From positions 4,154,001-4,218,000 of the forward strand of contig NZ_CP088156.1 in NCBI RefSeq assembly GCF_021088345.1: a DNA stretch of 64,000 nt, written 5' to 3'. The notes beneath the pieces were generated by a model. The model made no database searches and was not told the DNA's origin. It saw nothing but the letters and a program-made list of their open reading frames with translations. Each line of letters opens with the position of its first letter. The first letter of the stretch is position 1. Below, piece by piece: positions 25,601-35,194 of this stretch. The position numbers and the translations under genes are program-made. This DNA comes from Bradyrhizobium ontarionense. GTDB lineage: Bacteria; Pseudomonadota; Alphaproteobacteria; Rhizobiales; Xanthobacteraceae.

Positions 25601-27357
25601 TAGAGATGATCCCTGATGTCTCGATCCATGTGCGGGTGCAACAGCGCGGCGCAACGATCGACCGCGCGGCGAAAGGGGAGCTCGGTGCAATAGAGCTCCC
25701 ATCCCATTCCGGGATAATGGTCGCCGAGCCCGGAAAACATGAAGGTGACCTGCGGCCGTCCCTCCAAAGACGAGCCGGTGGTCAGTTGCTGCGGATCGCA
25801 TGCCCGTAAGGCTGCGATGGCCTCCGTGCGATCGCGGCAGACCAGAAACCGCCGATGCGCGAAGGCTCTGCGGTTGCGCCGCAGGCTGTGAGCGACATCC
25901 GCCAGCCCGCCATCGGGCCGTGTCTCCAGATGCTCGGCCAGGCGCCCGGACATGGTCTCCAGCGCGGCGGGCGAGGACGCCGACAGAACGAGGAGCTCGA
26001 ACGGTCTGGCAGGTTGTTCAGGATTGGCGATCGTGTCGCGTCGAGGCGCTTCTTCGAGCACGACATGCACGTTGCTGCCGCCGATGCCGAACGAACTGAC
26101 GCCGGCCCGCATCGGCACCGCGCCGGGAGCGACCGACCTCAATTCGCTGTTGACGTAGAACGGCCCGCCGCTCAGGTCAGCCTTCGGGTTGGCCTGGCGA
26201 AAATGCAGGCTTGGGGGAATCTGCCGATGCTGCAGTGCCAACACCGTCTTGATCAGGCCGGCAATGCCGGCCGCCGCATCGACATGCCCGATATTGCTCT
26301 TGACCGAACCGATCGCGCAGAATTGCCGGCCGTCTCCATAGCCCGCAAAGGCCTCGGTCAGCGCAGCGACCTCGATCGGATCGCCCAGCAGCGTCCCCGC
26401 CGCATGTGCTTCGATCATCGACACCGTATCCGGCTCGATCCCCGCCATCGCCATCGCCTCGCTGATGACGCGGGCCTGAGCCGCTTCGCTTGGCGCGGTA
26501 TATCCAACCTTGAGATTGCCGTCATTGTTGGTGGCGGAGCCGCGGATCACGGCGCGAATAATATCGCCGTCGCTCATCGCGTCATCGAGCCGCTTCAGGA
26601 CCACGACGCCGACGCCGTCGCTGGAGACCGTGCCGCGGGCGGCGGCGTCGAACGGCCTGCAGTGCCCGTCCGGCGACAGGATGCCGCCCTGCTCATATTG
26701 GTAGCCTCCGACGAGCGGCAGGTGAATCGACACGCCGCCGGCCAGCGCCATGTCGCTTTCATGCGCGAGCAGGCTCTGGCAGGCCAGATGCACCGCCATC
26801 AACGAGGTCGAGCACGCGGTGCCAACGCTGATGCTCGGCCCGCGAAGATCGAACAGATAGGATGCACGGGTCGCCAGGAACGTCGGATCGTTCCCCAGCG
26901 CGGTCTGGAACACGCCTGCGGTTTCGACCGCCTTGCGGTTGGGCCAGACGTTGAGAAGCAGATAGGTGCTCAGAATGGTGCCGGCGACGACGCCGATCGC
27001 GCCTGGATATCGTTGCGGATCGCAGCCGGCATCCTCGAGTGCGGTCCATGCGCATTCGAGAAACACCCGCTGCTGCGGATCCATCAGCTCCGCCTCGCGC
27101 GGACTGATGCCGAAGAAGCCCGCATCGAAACAATCGGCCTCGTCGAGAACTCCCTTGGCGGCGACATAGCCCGGCTTTTCCGAGACCTTCCGATCGATCC
27201 CCGCCGCTTCGAGCTGTTCGGGCGTGAAGAAGGTGATGGACTCGACGCCCTGGCTCAGATTGCTCCAGAATTCGTCGGCATTGTTCGCGCCGGGGAGCCG
27301 GCAAGCCAATCCGACGACCGCGATGGCGCCAGCGGGCGATGCGCTCTCGACGCTCAT
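22609..27357 (-). CDS. Type I PKS module KS-AT-KR-ACP
   Basis: A 1582-residue polyketide synthase adding one two-carbon unit. KS about 10-430 with active Cys182 (GTACSTS), His318 (EAHAAGT, where most KSs have EAHGTGT) and His358 (KSNIGH). AT about 530-850 with GYSIGE and THAYHS, the His-containing form that points to malonyl-CoA. KR about 1160-1350 with TGGLGGIG, Lys in FAAKVHG, SSLSAV and YSAGN, all catalytic residues present, so a beta-hydroxy unit is expected. ACP/PCP-like carrier near 1490 (FFELGGHSLLATQL), then a C-terminal helical tail (MLERMLAEVGELSE) that could be a docking element. No DH or ER. ATGA overlap with the upstream NRPS gene. Confidence 0.94.
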   Translation of the reverse strand: MSVESASPAGAIAVVGLACRLPGANNADEFWSNLSQGVESITFFTPEQLEAAGIDRKVSEKPGYVAAKGVLDEADCFDAGFFGISPREAELMDPQQRVFLECAWTALEDAGCDPQRYPGAIGVVAGTILSTYLLLNVWPNRKAVETAGVFQTALGNDPTFLATRASYLFDLRGPSISVGTACSTSLMAVHLACQSLLAHESDMALAGGVSIHLPLVGGYQYEQGGILSPDGHCRPFDAAARGTVSSDGVGVVVLKRLDDAMSDGDIIRAVIRGSATNNDGNLKVGYTAPSEAAQARVISEAMAMAGIEPDTVSMIEAHAAGTLLGDPIEVAALTEAFAGYGDGRQFCAIGSVKSNIGHVDAAAGIAGLIKTVLALQHRQIPPSLHFRQANPKADLSGGPFYVNSELRSVAPGAVPMRAGVSSFGIGGSNVHVVLEEAPRRDTIANPEQPARPFELLVLSASSPAALETMSGRLAEHLETRPDGGLADVAHSLRRNRRAFAHRRFLVCRDRTEAIAALRACDPQQLTTGSSLEGRPQVTFMFSGLGDHYPGMGWELYCTELPFRRAVDRCAALLHPHMDRDIRDHLYPDRDWSNPVLAADAVVASTSGLDLRAMLACARQADEGDAAQDLPAATQPMIFVTEYALAELLRSWGVEPDAMIGYSIGEFVAACLSGVLSLPDALELVAIRGQLIQTCVKRGAMLAVPLGETDMRALLPGSVSLAAVNGPALSVASGDEAGIAELERRLVAGGISSRRLRSTHAYHSEMLQEIVAPLLATLARLALNPPKIPYVSCLTGTWITDEQATTPRYWAEHLCCTMRFHQGLCELLADSGRVLLEIGPGQSLASHAITERARVASRTNPVIPTMRWSYGRQAELAVLMRGVGLLWLAGVPVDTAPFAAGRHPRLVPLPTYPFERQRYWIDPPAGGRGIAVATKKPDIEDWFYLPCWKPSLAAPAGASATPAHTWLLFLDHGGVGRDLADQLGRGGAAVVTVAAGNAFRRDGENYVIDPRRAEDYRALLRELGKRGLAPRRIVHLWQLTHRDQAGVPSRSRFDAAQDAGYHSLIRLVQAICGERLESETRIDIVANRLCNVSGDEPLAPEKATMVGPALVAPQEHPGLICRCLDFDIPPEDIDRREPLVSQLMREICGERTEPIVAYRHGRRWVQGYEAVRMQPVAAAGSPFRERGVYLLTGGLGGIGLVMANHLAQAVRARLVLVGRSAFPERAQWDGWLAEHDIADRTSVKIRQLMALEQLGSEVLVICADVSSREAMQRVLATIDARFGELHGVIHSAGAVGVEAFREINQAGIADAEDQFAAKVHGVMTLDHVLADRPLDFCVLMSSLSAVLGGLGFAAYSAGNLFLDAFANWKNRAGTTPWISIDWESWRLADIQSVIAGLGATVNEFAMQPQEGAAACERILAYRAEGQIVVSSGDLHARLHQWVDRRPGLVPHPATAHRRPDLRASYVAPRGHLEAALADIWRDLFNVDRIGIHDDFFELGGHSLLATQLNARLSSELQVEMSLATLLQVRTIAELALTIVDAQARKVDPDMLERMLAEVGELSETRIQALLVAESHAQMTAGHE

Positions 27358-30300
27358 TGCAGATCCTTCGTGGTCACGGCTTGCGGATGGCGGTGATCGC
27401 CGATGCGGCGCATCGCATTCTGACGTGCCGCGGCACGCGCGGGGCCGGCCGGCCCGGCCGCGGCCTGCGGCGGCCTGATTTGACCAGACTGCAGGCTGAG
27501 ACGCTGGGCCAGCGTCTCCACCGTCGGATATTTGAAGAGCTCGGTGACGGCGATGTCCATGCCGAGATCCTGCATGATCCGGTCCTGAACCTGCAGCAGC
27601 AACAGCGAGTGTCCGCCCTGGTCGAAGAAATTGGTCTTCCGGCCGATCGCTGCCAGCTTGAGAACGTCTCGCCAGATCGTCGTGATCCCGATCTCGATGC
27701 GGCCGCGCGGCGGCGCCGTCACATTGACGGCCGCAGCCGAGTTCATTGTCGCCATCGTCGACAGGGCGCGACGGTCGAGCTTGCCGCTAGCCATCAGCGG
27801 CAAAGCGTCGAGCGCCGTGATGCTCGCGGGCACCATGTGCCTGGGCAGGCGCTGCTGCAGGCGTTGCTTCAGATCGGCGGCATCGAAACCACCATCCGCC
27901 GGCAATGAACGCTCGGGCGATCGCGGGGCGCCGTCGCGAAACAATTCGCGATGGATCGGCGACGCGCGGAACACCTCCGCATGGTGCAGTGATTCATGAC
28001 GGAATGACGCCGGCGCGTGATCGCGTCGATGCAGCTCGCCTTCGACAAAATAATCGGGATTGCAGCCGTTTTCGCACAATCTGGCACTTGCGACGGCGTC
28101 GATCCGGTCGCCGGCACGAACCGGCAGCGCAGGATGAAACAGCGGAAAGAAAATCGGCAGCCAGCAATGCTCGTGGTCCAGAATGTCGACCGGTTCGCCG
28201 GCCCCGGTGTCGAGCGTGAGCCAGACCAGAAAGCCGGCGAGCTTGCCGTCGCGGCGGATGCTGAAGCTGCCCGGCCGGACGAACTCGGGCGCGAGCGCGG
28301 CGTCGAATTCGAAGTCCTCGAAGATGCGGGGCTCGGCCAGAAGATGCGAGCGGTCGAGGCCCTTGACGCACAGGCGCAGATCGAAGGGATATCCGATATC
28401 GTCGAAGATCCAGTCGACATAGCGCGCCGCAAGCGCGCCGAATGCCGGCTGCTGAAGCAGCGATTCCGGAAGCTCCACCGGCGCATAGAGCGTGGTGCTG
28501 CGCCGGGGGATCATCCTCGATTCACGGGCGAGCAAGCGCCTGACGCTGTTGATGATCACCGCCGCCCCTTCGCTCCCGCCGATCGAACCGACGATCTCGG
28601 ACACGCACACATCCGCGGCTTCCGGCAGTTCGATCCTGGTGGCATCGCCATGCAGCACATCGATGCGGTCTTCGAGGCCGAGCTCGGCGACCCGCGTGCG
28701 CGCCTTGGTCCAGCTGTCTTCGAGCAGTTCGACCGCATAGACCTTGCGGGCGCCGGCCTCGGCACAGAAGCGCGCCAGCAACGCCTCCGGACCGGTGCCA
28801 ACTTCGAGGACGATGCGATCCTTCACGACGTCCGCGATCGCCGCACGGTAGCTGGCGTTGCGGCGCTCATCGAAGGTCATCGCGTGATAGGCGATGTCGT
28901 CATAGACGAAGAACTCGGCGATCGATGGCCACCATTCATAACGCGACGAACGCGCGGCGCGATCAGCGACCACGAAGGCGGCCAGCCGCATGTCGTCGCC
29001 ACCAGTGCCGACCGCGATGACCGCCGCTTCGCGCACCCCGGGCTGTTCGCGCAGCACCGCCTCGATCTCGCCGGGCTCGATCCGGAAGCCGCGGAGCTTG
29101 AGCTGGTCGTCCAGCCGCCCGAGGAATTCGATGTCACCTGCAGGCAGGAACCGCGCCAGATCACCGGTGCGATAGAGGCGCGCGCCGGGCACGTCGGAGA
29201 ACGGGTCGGGACAATAACTGGCCGCAGTCAGATCGGGGCGATTCCAGTAGCCGCGCGTGACGCCGGGGCCGCCGACATGGAGATGGCCGGCGACGCCGGC
29301 GGGGACCGGACGCAGATGGGAATCCAGAATATAGACCCGTGCCTCTCCGATCGGCCGGCCGATGCCGGGCTTGCTGCCGTCGGGCGCAATCTCGGCGACC
29401 GTCGCGCATACCGTGATCTCGGTCGGCCCATAGGCGTTGAGAAAGCGCCGATTGCGGCCCCATCGCCTGGCCAGATCCGCGGCGCAAGGCTCGCCCGCCG
29501 ACACCAGCGTCTGCAGCGCGACAAGCTCCTGCCCGGGCATGCGCGCCAGAACCGATGGCGGCATCGTCACGGTCGTCACACCCCAGCGCCGCATCAAGCG
29601 CGACAGCTCGCTGGACGGAATCAGCAGCTCACGCGGCGCCATATAGAGGCGTGCGCCCGCCACCAGCGCCGTGAAGATCTCCGAGACCGAGGCATCGAAG
29701 CTCAACGATGCGAATTGCAGCACCCGGCTCTGCCCGTCGATACGGAATGCCGCGATCTGCGCGTCGACGAGGTGACACAGCGACCCGTGTGTCGCGACGA
29801 CGCCCTTGGGCCGCCCGGTCGACCCCGACGTATAGATCAGGTAGGCCGCATTGTCCGGGTCGGCTCCGTCGTTCAGATTGCGGTGGTCGTCCTCGCTCAC
29901 ATCCGCTGCCGTCGCGTGGTCGTCGTCGAGCATGACGATCCGGGCCGTGCAATCGCGGAGCTTGTCCGCCAAAGCGGATTCCGTCAGCACGATCTCGGCG
30001 CCGCAGTCCGCGATCAGGCTTTGCAACAGCGATTGCGGCGACGACGGCTCGAGAGGAACATAGGCCGCGCCGGCCTTCATCACAGCGAGGATCGCAACCA
30101 GCCGCGTCAGCGAGGCCTCCATGCAGATCACGACGCGATGCTCGATCCGTACGCCGAGCGCGCGCAATCGCCGGGCAAGCCGATTGGCCTGCGCGTTGAG
30201 ACCGTCATAAGTGAGTTCAACGTCGCCGTGAGGCGCCGCGAAGATGGCGGCGATCGCATCGGGAGAACGCCGCGCCAACGCTTCGAACCGCCTGATGCAT

Positions 30301-31730
30301 GAAAGCTCCGGCTCGGCGCTGCTGCCGACGGTCGCTGCCGCGCGCCGGCTCCACTCGGTGATCAGCTGACGGTTCTCTTCCGCGGTCACGAAGTTCAAGT
30401 CGGCCAATTTGCGCTCGGGAGGCCCGGTCATGTCGACGAGCAGCGTGCGCAGATGCGACAGCATCCGACCCATCGTCGCGTCGTCGAAACGACCGCGATC
30501 GTATCCCACGCCGAGCCTGCTCTCGTCGCGGACCGCCATCATGATCGTCAGCGGGAAATTCGCGCGCTCGACGAAATCGAAATCGACGATAGCAATGCCG
30601 CCGCCCCGCAGGCGTTGCAGGGACATCGGGAAGTTCTCGAACACCAGCAGGCTTTCAAACAACGGCGTACCGCGCGCGAGGGACGACCAGCGCTGCACGT
30701 CCGTCAGCGGCGTGTGCTCATGCAGCCGGGTCTCGGCCTGGTGTTTCTGCAGCGCGGTGAGCCACTCGCCGACGCGCTGCCCGCCCGCGGTCGCGACGCG
30801 GACGGCAATGGTGTTGATGGTCAGTCCGACCATGGTTTCGACGCCGGCAAGCTCCGGCGGACGTCCCGCCACGGCCGTCCCGAACACCACGTCTTCGCCC
30901 GCACTATAGCGGCTGAGCAGCAGCGCCCACGCGCCCTGCAGAAAGGTGTTGAGGGTCAGTCCCAGCCGTCGCGCCGCCTCGCGCAACGCATCGACGTCGC
31001 GGCGCGGGACATCGATGAACTGAAGCCCATAGGCATCGCCATTGTCCACCGCCGCCGCATCGGGTTCGCGCGCGGCCACCATGCCATCGACGCCGAGCGG
31101 CGTCGGCTCATCGAAGCCGTCGAGATAGTTGCGCCAGAACGGCTCGTCGTCAGCCACAGGGCGACGACGATGCCACGCGATGAAGTCCTGATAGGAGCGC
31201 GCCGGCCCCAGCTCCGCCGGACGATTCTCTCGATAAGCGGCATAGACGGCGAAGAACTCCTCGAGGACGATGGGGACCGACCAGGCATCCAGGATGATGT
31301 GATGCCAGGTCCAGACCAAATGGTGATCACCCTCCGACAATTTGACGAGCTTCAGCCGCATCAGCGGCGCACGCCCCAGATCGAAAGCCAGGCGCCGTTC
31401 CGCTGCGCATAACCGGCGCAACTCCGACCGCTGATTTTCGGCCGCAAGCTCGCGCCAATCCAGCACCTCGAGCGGCAGCCGCAGCGGGGGCCCGACCACC
31501 TGAAGCGGCTCGGTCAATCCTCGCCAGGCAAAGGCCAAGCGTAACGCAGCGTGGCGCAACAGCATCTCCTCCCAGGCGGATTGAAACGCCGCCCCATCGA
31601 GTGGGCCGCGCAGCCGGCAGGAGAGTTGCTCGACATAGACGTCCGAACCTGGCGCCGTCACGCTGTGGAACAGCATCCCCTGCTGCATCGGCGAGAGCGG
31701 GTAGGCATGCAATGCGGCGGGATCGCTCAT
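27354..31730 (-). CDS. NRPS module C-A(PRMT-like MT)-T, tyrosine-like code
   Basis: A 1458-residue module. C domain about 8-440 (HHIILDAWS); A domain with YTSGSTGRPKG near 633 and NAYGPTEITVCAT; carrier FFDQGGHSLLLLQV near 1370. Specificity positions read by eye are D-A-S-T-V-A-A-V-C(-K), which I recall as a tyrosine code. Between A8 and A10 (about 925-1250) the A domain is split by a methyltransferase. It has VLEVGTGPEALLA, KVYAVEL, the double-Glu loop SEIVGSIGGSEGA and a C-terminal barrel, a layout of protein arginine methyltransferases rather than the usual NRPS N-methyltransferase. GGAG precedes the ATG. O-, N- or C-methylation of the loaded aromatic residue is possible. Confidence 0.93.
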   Translation of the reverse strand: MSDPAALHAYPLSPMQQGMLFHSVTAPGSDVYVEQLSCRLRGPLDGAAFQSAWEEMLLRHAALRLAFAWRGLTEPLQVVGPPLRLPLEVLDWRELAAENQRSELRRLCAAERRLAFDLGRAPLMRLKLVKLSEGDHHLVWTWHHIILDAWSVPIVLEEFFAVYAAYRENRPAELGPARSYQDFIAWHRRRPVADDEPFWRNYLDGFDEPTPLGVDGMVAAREPDAAAVDNGDAYGLQFIDVPRRDVDALREAARRLGLTLNTFLQGAWALLLSRYSAGEDVVFGTAVAGRPPELAGVETMVGLTINTIAVRVATAGGQRVGEWLTALQKHQAETRLHEHTPLTDVQRWSSLARGTPLFESLLVFENFPMSLQRLRGGGIAIVDFDFVERANFPLTIMMAVRDESRLGVGYDRGRFDDATMGRMLSHLRTLLVDMTGPPERKLADLNFVTAEENRQLITEWSRRAAATVGSSAEPELSCIRRFEALARRSPDAIAAIFAAPHGDVELTYDGLNAQANRLARRLRALGVRIEHRVVICMEASLTRLVAILAVMKAGAAYVPLEPSSPQSLLQSLIADCGAEIVLTESALADKLRDCTARIVMLDDDHATAADVSEDDHRNLNDGADPDNAAYLIYTSGSTGRPKGVVATHGSLCHLVDAQIAAFRIDGQSRVLQFASLSFDASVSEIFTALVAGARLYMAPRELLIPSSELSRLMRRWGVTTVTMPPSVLARMPGQELVALQTLVSAGEPCAADLARRWGRNRRFLNAYGPTEITVCATVAEIAPDGSKPGIGRPIGEARVYILDSHLRPVPAGVAGHLHVGGPGVTRGYWNRPDLTAASYCPDPFSDVPGARLYRTGDLARFLPAGDIEFLGRLDDQLKLRGFRIEPGEIEAVLREQPGVREAAVIAVGTGGDDMRLAAFVVADRAARSSRYEWWPSIAEFFVYDDIAYHAMTFDERRNASYRAAIADVVKDRIVLEVGTGPEALLARFCAEAGARKVYAVELLEDSWTKARTRVAELGLEDRIDVLHGDATRIELPEAADVCVSEIVGSIGGSEGAAVIINSVRRLLARESRMIPRRSTTLYAPVELPESLLQQPAFGALAARYVDWIFDDIGYPFDLRLCVKGLDRSHLLAEPRIFEDFEFDAALAPEFVRPGSFSIRRDGKLAGFLVWLTLDTGAGEPVDILDHEHCWLPIFFPLFHPALPVRAGDRIDAVASARLCENGCNPDYFVEGELHRRDHAPASFRHESLHHAEVFRASPIHRELFRDGAPRSPERSLPADGGFDAADLKQRLQQRLPRHMVPASITALDALPLMASGKLDRRALSTMATMNSAAAVNVTAPPRGRIEIGITTIWRDVLKLAAIGRKTNFFDQGGHSLLLLQVQDRIMQDLGMDIAVTELFKYPTVETLAQRLSLQSGQIRPPQAAAGPAGPARAAARQNAMRRIGDHRHPQAVTTKDLQ

Positions 31731-31757
31731 CTACGCTCTCCGGCAACCTGAAGGGCT

Positions 31758-34700
31758 TCATCTTTCGTCAAACGCGACCTGTCCGATGGCGGCTTTGAAT
31801 TGCTCGGGACTGATCGGGGGAAGGCCGGAGCCGGCCGCCACCGCGGCATGGCTCTCCACCGGCACGGCGCGGCGTCCCAGCGCCTCCGCCAGCGCGGCAA
31901 TCGTACGATGCAGAAAGACGTCCTTCGGCTCGATCGGCAGCCCGGCCCGCCGGCATCGCGAAACGATCTGAACACTCAGGATCGAATCGCCGCCGATGGC
32001 AAAGAAATCGGCGGTCACGCTCACCCGCGGATGACCCAGTACACCGGCCCAGATCGCAGCGATCGTCGCCTCGGTCGGGTCGCGCGCGGCGATGAAATGA
32101 TCCGCCGGACCGACCTCCCAATGGGGCGCCGGCAGCCGGCGCTGGTCCAGCTTGCCATTGGCGGTCAAGGGCAGCGCGTCCACGACGCAGAAGGCAGCGG
32201 GTATCATGAACAACGGCAGATGTTCGCCAAGATGCCTGCGGATGTCTTCGAGTTCGGCCGGCCCGGCCGACCGGCCATTCCCTGACGCGAGCGAAGGCAC
32301 GACGTAGGCGACGAGCTGCCTTTTGCCAGAAGGATGCTCGCGCGCAATCACCGCCGCCTTGGAGATCGCCGGATGATGCAGCAGCGCCACCTCGATCTCC
32401 CGTGGCTCGATCCGAAAGCCGTGCAGCTTGATCATCTCGTCGACGCGGCCGAGAAAATCGATCTTGCCGTCGCTGCGGCGGCGCGCCAGATCGCGGGTCC
32501 GGTAGAGACGGGCACCCGGGCTTTCACTGAACGGATCGGGCACGAAGGCCGACGCGGTCCGCTTCTGCTCATTGACATAGCCACGCCCGACGCCGATGCC
32601 GCCGATATAGAGCTCACCGACCACACCGGCCGGCACTGCCGCGAGATTGCGGTCCAGCACATAGGCGGCCATGTTCTGGATCGGCGAACCGATCGATGCA
32701 ATGGGAACGGCCAGGTCGGCCGCGTCGAGGCCATCGAGCGTGTAGTGGCACTGGTCATCCGAGCATTCGGTGGAGCCATAGGTGTTCAGCACCGGAATAT
32801 GCGGATAGAGTTCCAGCCAGCGGCGCACCAGCACGACCGGCAGCGCTTCGCCTGTCGGTACCATCCATCGCAGCGCAGCCAGAGCAAGCCTTCCCGACTC
32901 GCAGGCCGACACATGGTCGATCAGCGCGCGCATCATCGCCGGCACCAGCTGAAGGACAGTCACGCCTTGTCGCTCGACGGTCTCGACGAGCGCGCTCATA
33001 TCCTCGGCGACCTCGTCCGGAATCACGACGGTGCGCCCGCCTGAAATCAGCGGGGCGAGGCTTTGCCAGACGACGACGTCGAAGGATTGCGGTGCGTTCT
33101 GGGCGAGCGCGTCGTCTTCGCCGAAACCGAGATCCGACAATTTGCCCAGCACATGGTTGATCATGCCGCGATGCTCGACCATCACGCCCTTGGGATTGCC
33201 GGTCGATCCGGACGTGTACATGACATAAGCGAGATCGCCGCCGCGCACCGCGTCTGGCTCGGCTCGCGCGCCGTTGCCATCCATCTCCTCGACGGCGATC
33301 ACGCGCGGCCGATCGGCCTGCGGCAGCGCCCCGATCGCAGCGATGATGTCCGATCTCATGGCCGCCGTGGTGAGCACCAGTTGTGCGCGGCTGTCCCGGA
33401 AGATCTGGCTGGCGCGGGATAGCGGATGGCGGGGATCGAGCGGCAGGAAGGCGCCCCCCGCCCGCGAGGTGGCCAGCAGCGCCGTCACGAAATCGATCCC
33501 GCGGGGCAGCATGATGGCGACGATCACGTCAGCGCCGACACCAAGCGCAGCCAGCTGGCCAGCGATGTCTTCCACCCGGCGGTCGAGCCCGGCGTAGCTG
33601 ACCGAGATATCACCGCAACTCACCGCAATGGCCGCGCCGCGCCTTGCGGCTTGCGCGGCGAACAGTTCGCAGATGGACGTCGCCGCGGGAAGCCCGGCCG
33701 CGGGACCACGCGCGGAGGCCATCGCACTTCGGCTTTCCTCCGCCGTCAACAGCCGCAGCTTGTTGATCGGGCGATCGGGATCCGCGATGGCCTCGCGCAA
33801 CAAGGTTTCGAAATTATGCGCGATACAGACGATCGTCTCGGGGCGGAATAGATCTGCGGCGTAACGCCAGGAGCCCATCAACCGGCCGCTTTCGTCCTCC
33901 TTCATTTCCAGGCTGATATCGAACTGGCCCTCCTGCTGCGCCAGCGGCCAGGGTTCGAGCTCCAGCGCACCGAACGGAATATGCGGCTCATCCGGTCCCG
34001 GCAGCAGTGCCCGCGACAATTCCTTGAAGCGATGGAACGTCTGCAGGACGAAGGAGGCCTGGAAGATCGGCGGGCGGCTGAGATCGCGTGCCGGCTGAAG
34101 GCGATCGACGAGCAGCGAGAACGGAAAATCCTGATGCTTGATGGCGCCAACCACCTTGCGGGACGACTGCGCCAGCGTCTGTCGGAAACTCGGAGCATCG
34201 GCGAAGTCAGCGCGAAGCGGCACCATGTTGACGAAATCGCCGACCACGCCGGCGAACTCCGCGCGATTCCGCCCCGATGTCGGCGCGCCCACGACAATGT
34301 CGTCCTGTCCGCTGTATCGGTGCAGCAGAGCCTGAAACGCGGCCAGAAGCGCCATGAAGAGCGTGACGTTCTCAGCGCGGGCCAGTGCCTGCAGCCGTTG
34401 CGTGAGATCGGAGGCAATCTGCAGATTGATCGTGCCGCCGCGAAAAGACTGCATGGCCGGCCGGGCGTGATCGGCGGGCAGGTCGAGCACCGGAAGGTCG
34501 CCCGCCAACTCCGCCTGCCAATAGCGCCAATGCGCGTCACCGGCGGCGCCCTCGAGCATCGCCCGCTGCCACCGGACGTAGTCCTCATAGGACAATGGCT
34601 GCGGCGGAAGCTCGGCTCGCCGCCCGGACGTCTCGGCGGCGTAGCTGTCCCTCAACTCATCCATCAGCACGATCAGCGACCACAGGTCGCTGACGATGTG

Positions 34701-35189
34701 CGGAATGCTCAGCAGCAGGACATGGTCATGCGGACTGCGGCGGAACAGTGTGACGCGCAGCGCGGCATCGGATTTCAGATCGAAGGGCAATCGTGCGTGG
34801 TCGCCTATCGCCTGATCCAGCCGGGACCGGCTCCATGCCGATGCATCGTGCAATTCGAACCGGACCGCGTGATGCTCGTGCGCCCGCTGTTGCAGCTTGC
34901 CATCCTCATTGCTGAATTCGATCCGCAAACAGGGATGCCGGTCCGACAACATCTGCAGGGCACGGTGCAACGCCTCAACATCGAGCTCGCCGCGAATGCC
35001 GGCCGGAAACACGATGTTGTAGGCAGGGCTTTCGGGCGCGAGCTCCCACAGGAACCAGAGCGCCTCCTGGCCGTGCGATAGCGGATGCCAGGCACCGGTG
35101 CGTCCCATTCGCTCGCGCAGCAAGCGTCGCAACCGGGCTCGGTCATCCTCGGGCGCAACGTCAGCTTGCTCGGAGGTCATTTCGGTCAT
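31758..35189 (-). CDS. NRPS module C-A-T, diamino-acid-like code
   Basis: A 1143-residue first elongation module. C domain about 40-460 in which the HHxxxDG motif reads PHIVSDLWS, so the second His and the Asp are kept while the first His and Gly are not; it should join the acyl chain to the first amino acid. A domain with MYTSGSTGNPKG and the uncommon NTYGSTECSDDQ; carrier FFAIGGDSILSVQI near 1075. Code read by eye: D-V-W-Q-V-T-T-D-D(-K), close to the D-I-W-E-L-T-A/T-D-D-K pattern I recall for 2,4-diaminobutyrate in syringomycin synthetase. With sbnAB in the same island, L-2,3-diaminopropionate is the natural candidate. The ATG at 35189 is used; a TTG at 35198 overlaps the upstream stop. Confidence 0.92.
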   Translation of the reverse strand: MTEMTSEQADVAPEDDRARLRRLLRERMGRTGAWHPLSHGQEALWFLWELAPESPAYNIVFPAGIRGELDVEALHRALQMLSDRHPCLRIEFSNEDGKLQQRAHEHHAVRFELHDASAWSRSRLDQAIGDHARLPFDLKSDAALRVTLFRRSPHDHVLLLSIPHIVSDLWSLIVLMDELRDSYAAETSGRRAELPPQPLSYEDYVRWQRAMLEGAAGDAHWRYWQAELAGDLPVLDLPADHARPAMQSFRGGTINLQIASDLTQRLQALARAENVTLFMALLAAFQALLHRYSGQDDIVVGAPTSGRNRAEFAGVVGDFVNMVPLRADFADAPSFRQTLAQSSRKVVGAIKHQDFPFSLLVDRLQPARDLSRPPIFQASFVLQTFHRFKELSRALLPGPDEPHIPFGALELEPWPLAQQEGQFDISLEMKEDESGRLMGSWRYAADLFRPETIVCIAHNFETLLREAIADPDRPINKLRLLTAEESRSAMASARGPAAGLPAATSICELFAAQAARRGAAIAVSCGDISVSYAGLDRRVEDIAGQLAALGVGADVIVAIMLPRGIDFVTALLATSRAGGAFLPLDPRHPLSRASQIFRDSRAQLVLTTAAMRSDIIAAIGALPQADRPRVIAVEEMDGNGARAEPDAVRGGDLAYVMYTSGSTGNPKGVMVEHRGMINHVLGKLSDLGFGEDDALAQNAPQSFDVVVWQSLAPLISGGRTVVIPDEVAEDMSALVETVERQGVTVLQLVPAMMRALIDHVSACESGRLALAALRWMVPTGEALPVVLVRRWLELYPHIPVLNTYGSTECSDDQCHYTLDGLDAADLAVPIASIGSPIQNMAAYVLDRNLAAVPAGVVGELYIGGIGVGRGYVNEQKRTASAFVPDPFSESPGARLYRTRDLARRRSDGKIDFLGRVDEMIKLHGFRIEPREIEVALLHHPAISKAAVIAREHPSGKRQLVAYVVPSLASGNGRSAGPAELEDIRRHLGEHLPLFMIPAAFCVVDALPLTANGKLDQRRLPAPHWEVGPADHFIAARDPTEATIAAIWAGVLGHPRVSVTADFFAIGGDSILSVQIVSRCRRAGLPIEPKDVFLHRTIAALAEALGRRAVPVESHAAVAAGSGLPPISPEQFKAAIGQVAFDER

Positions 35190-35194
35190 GCCCG

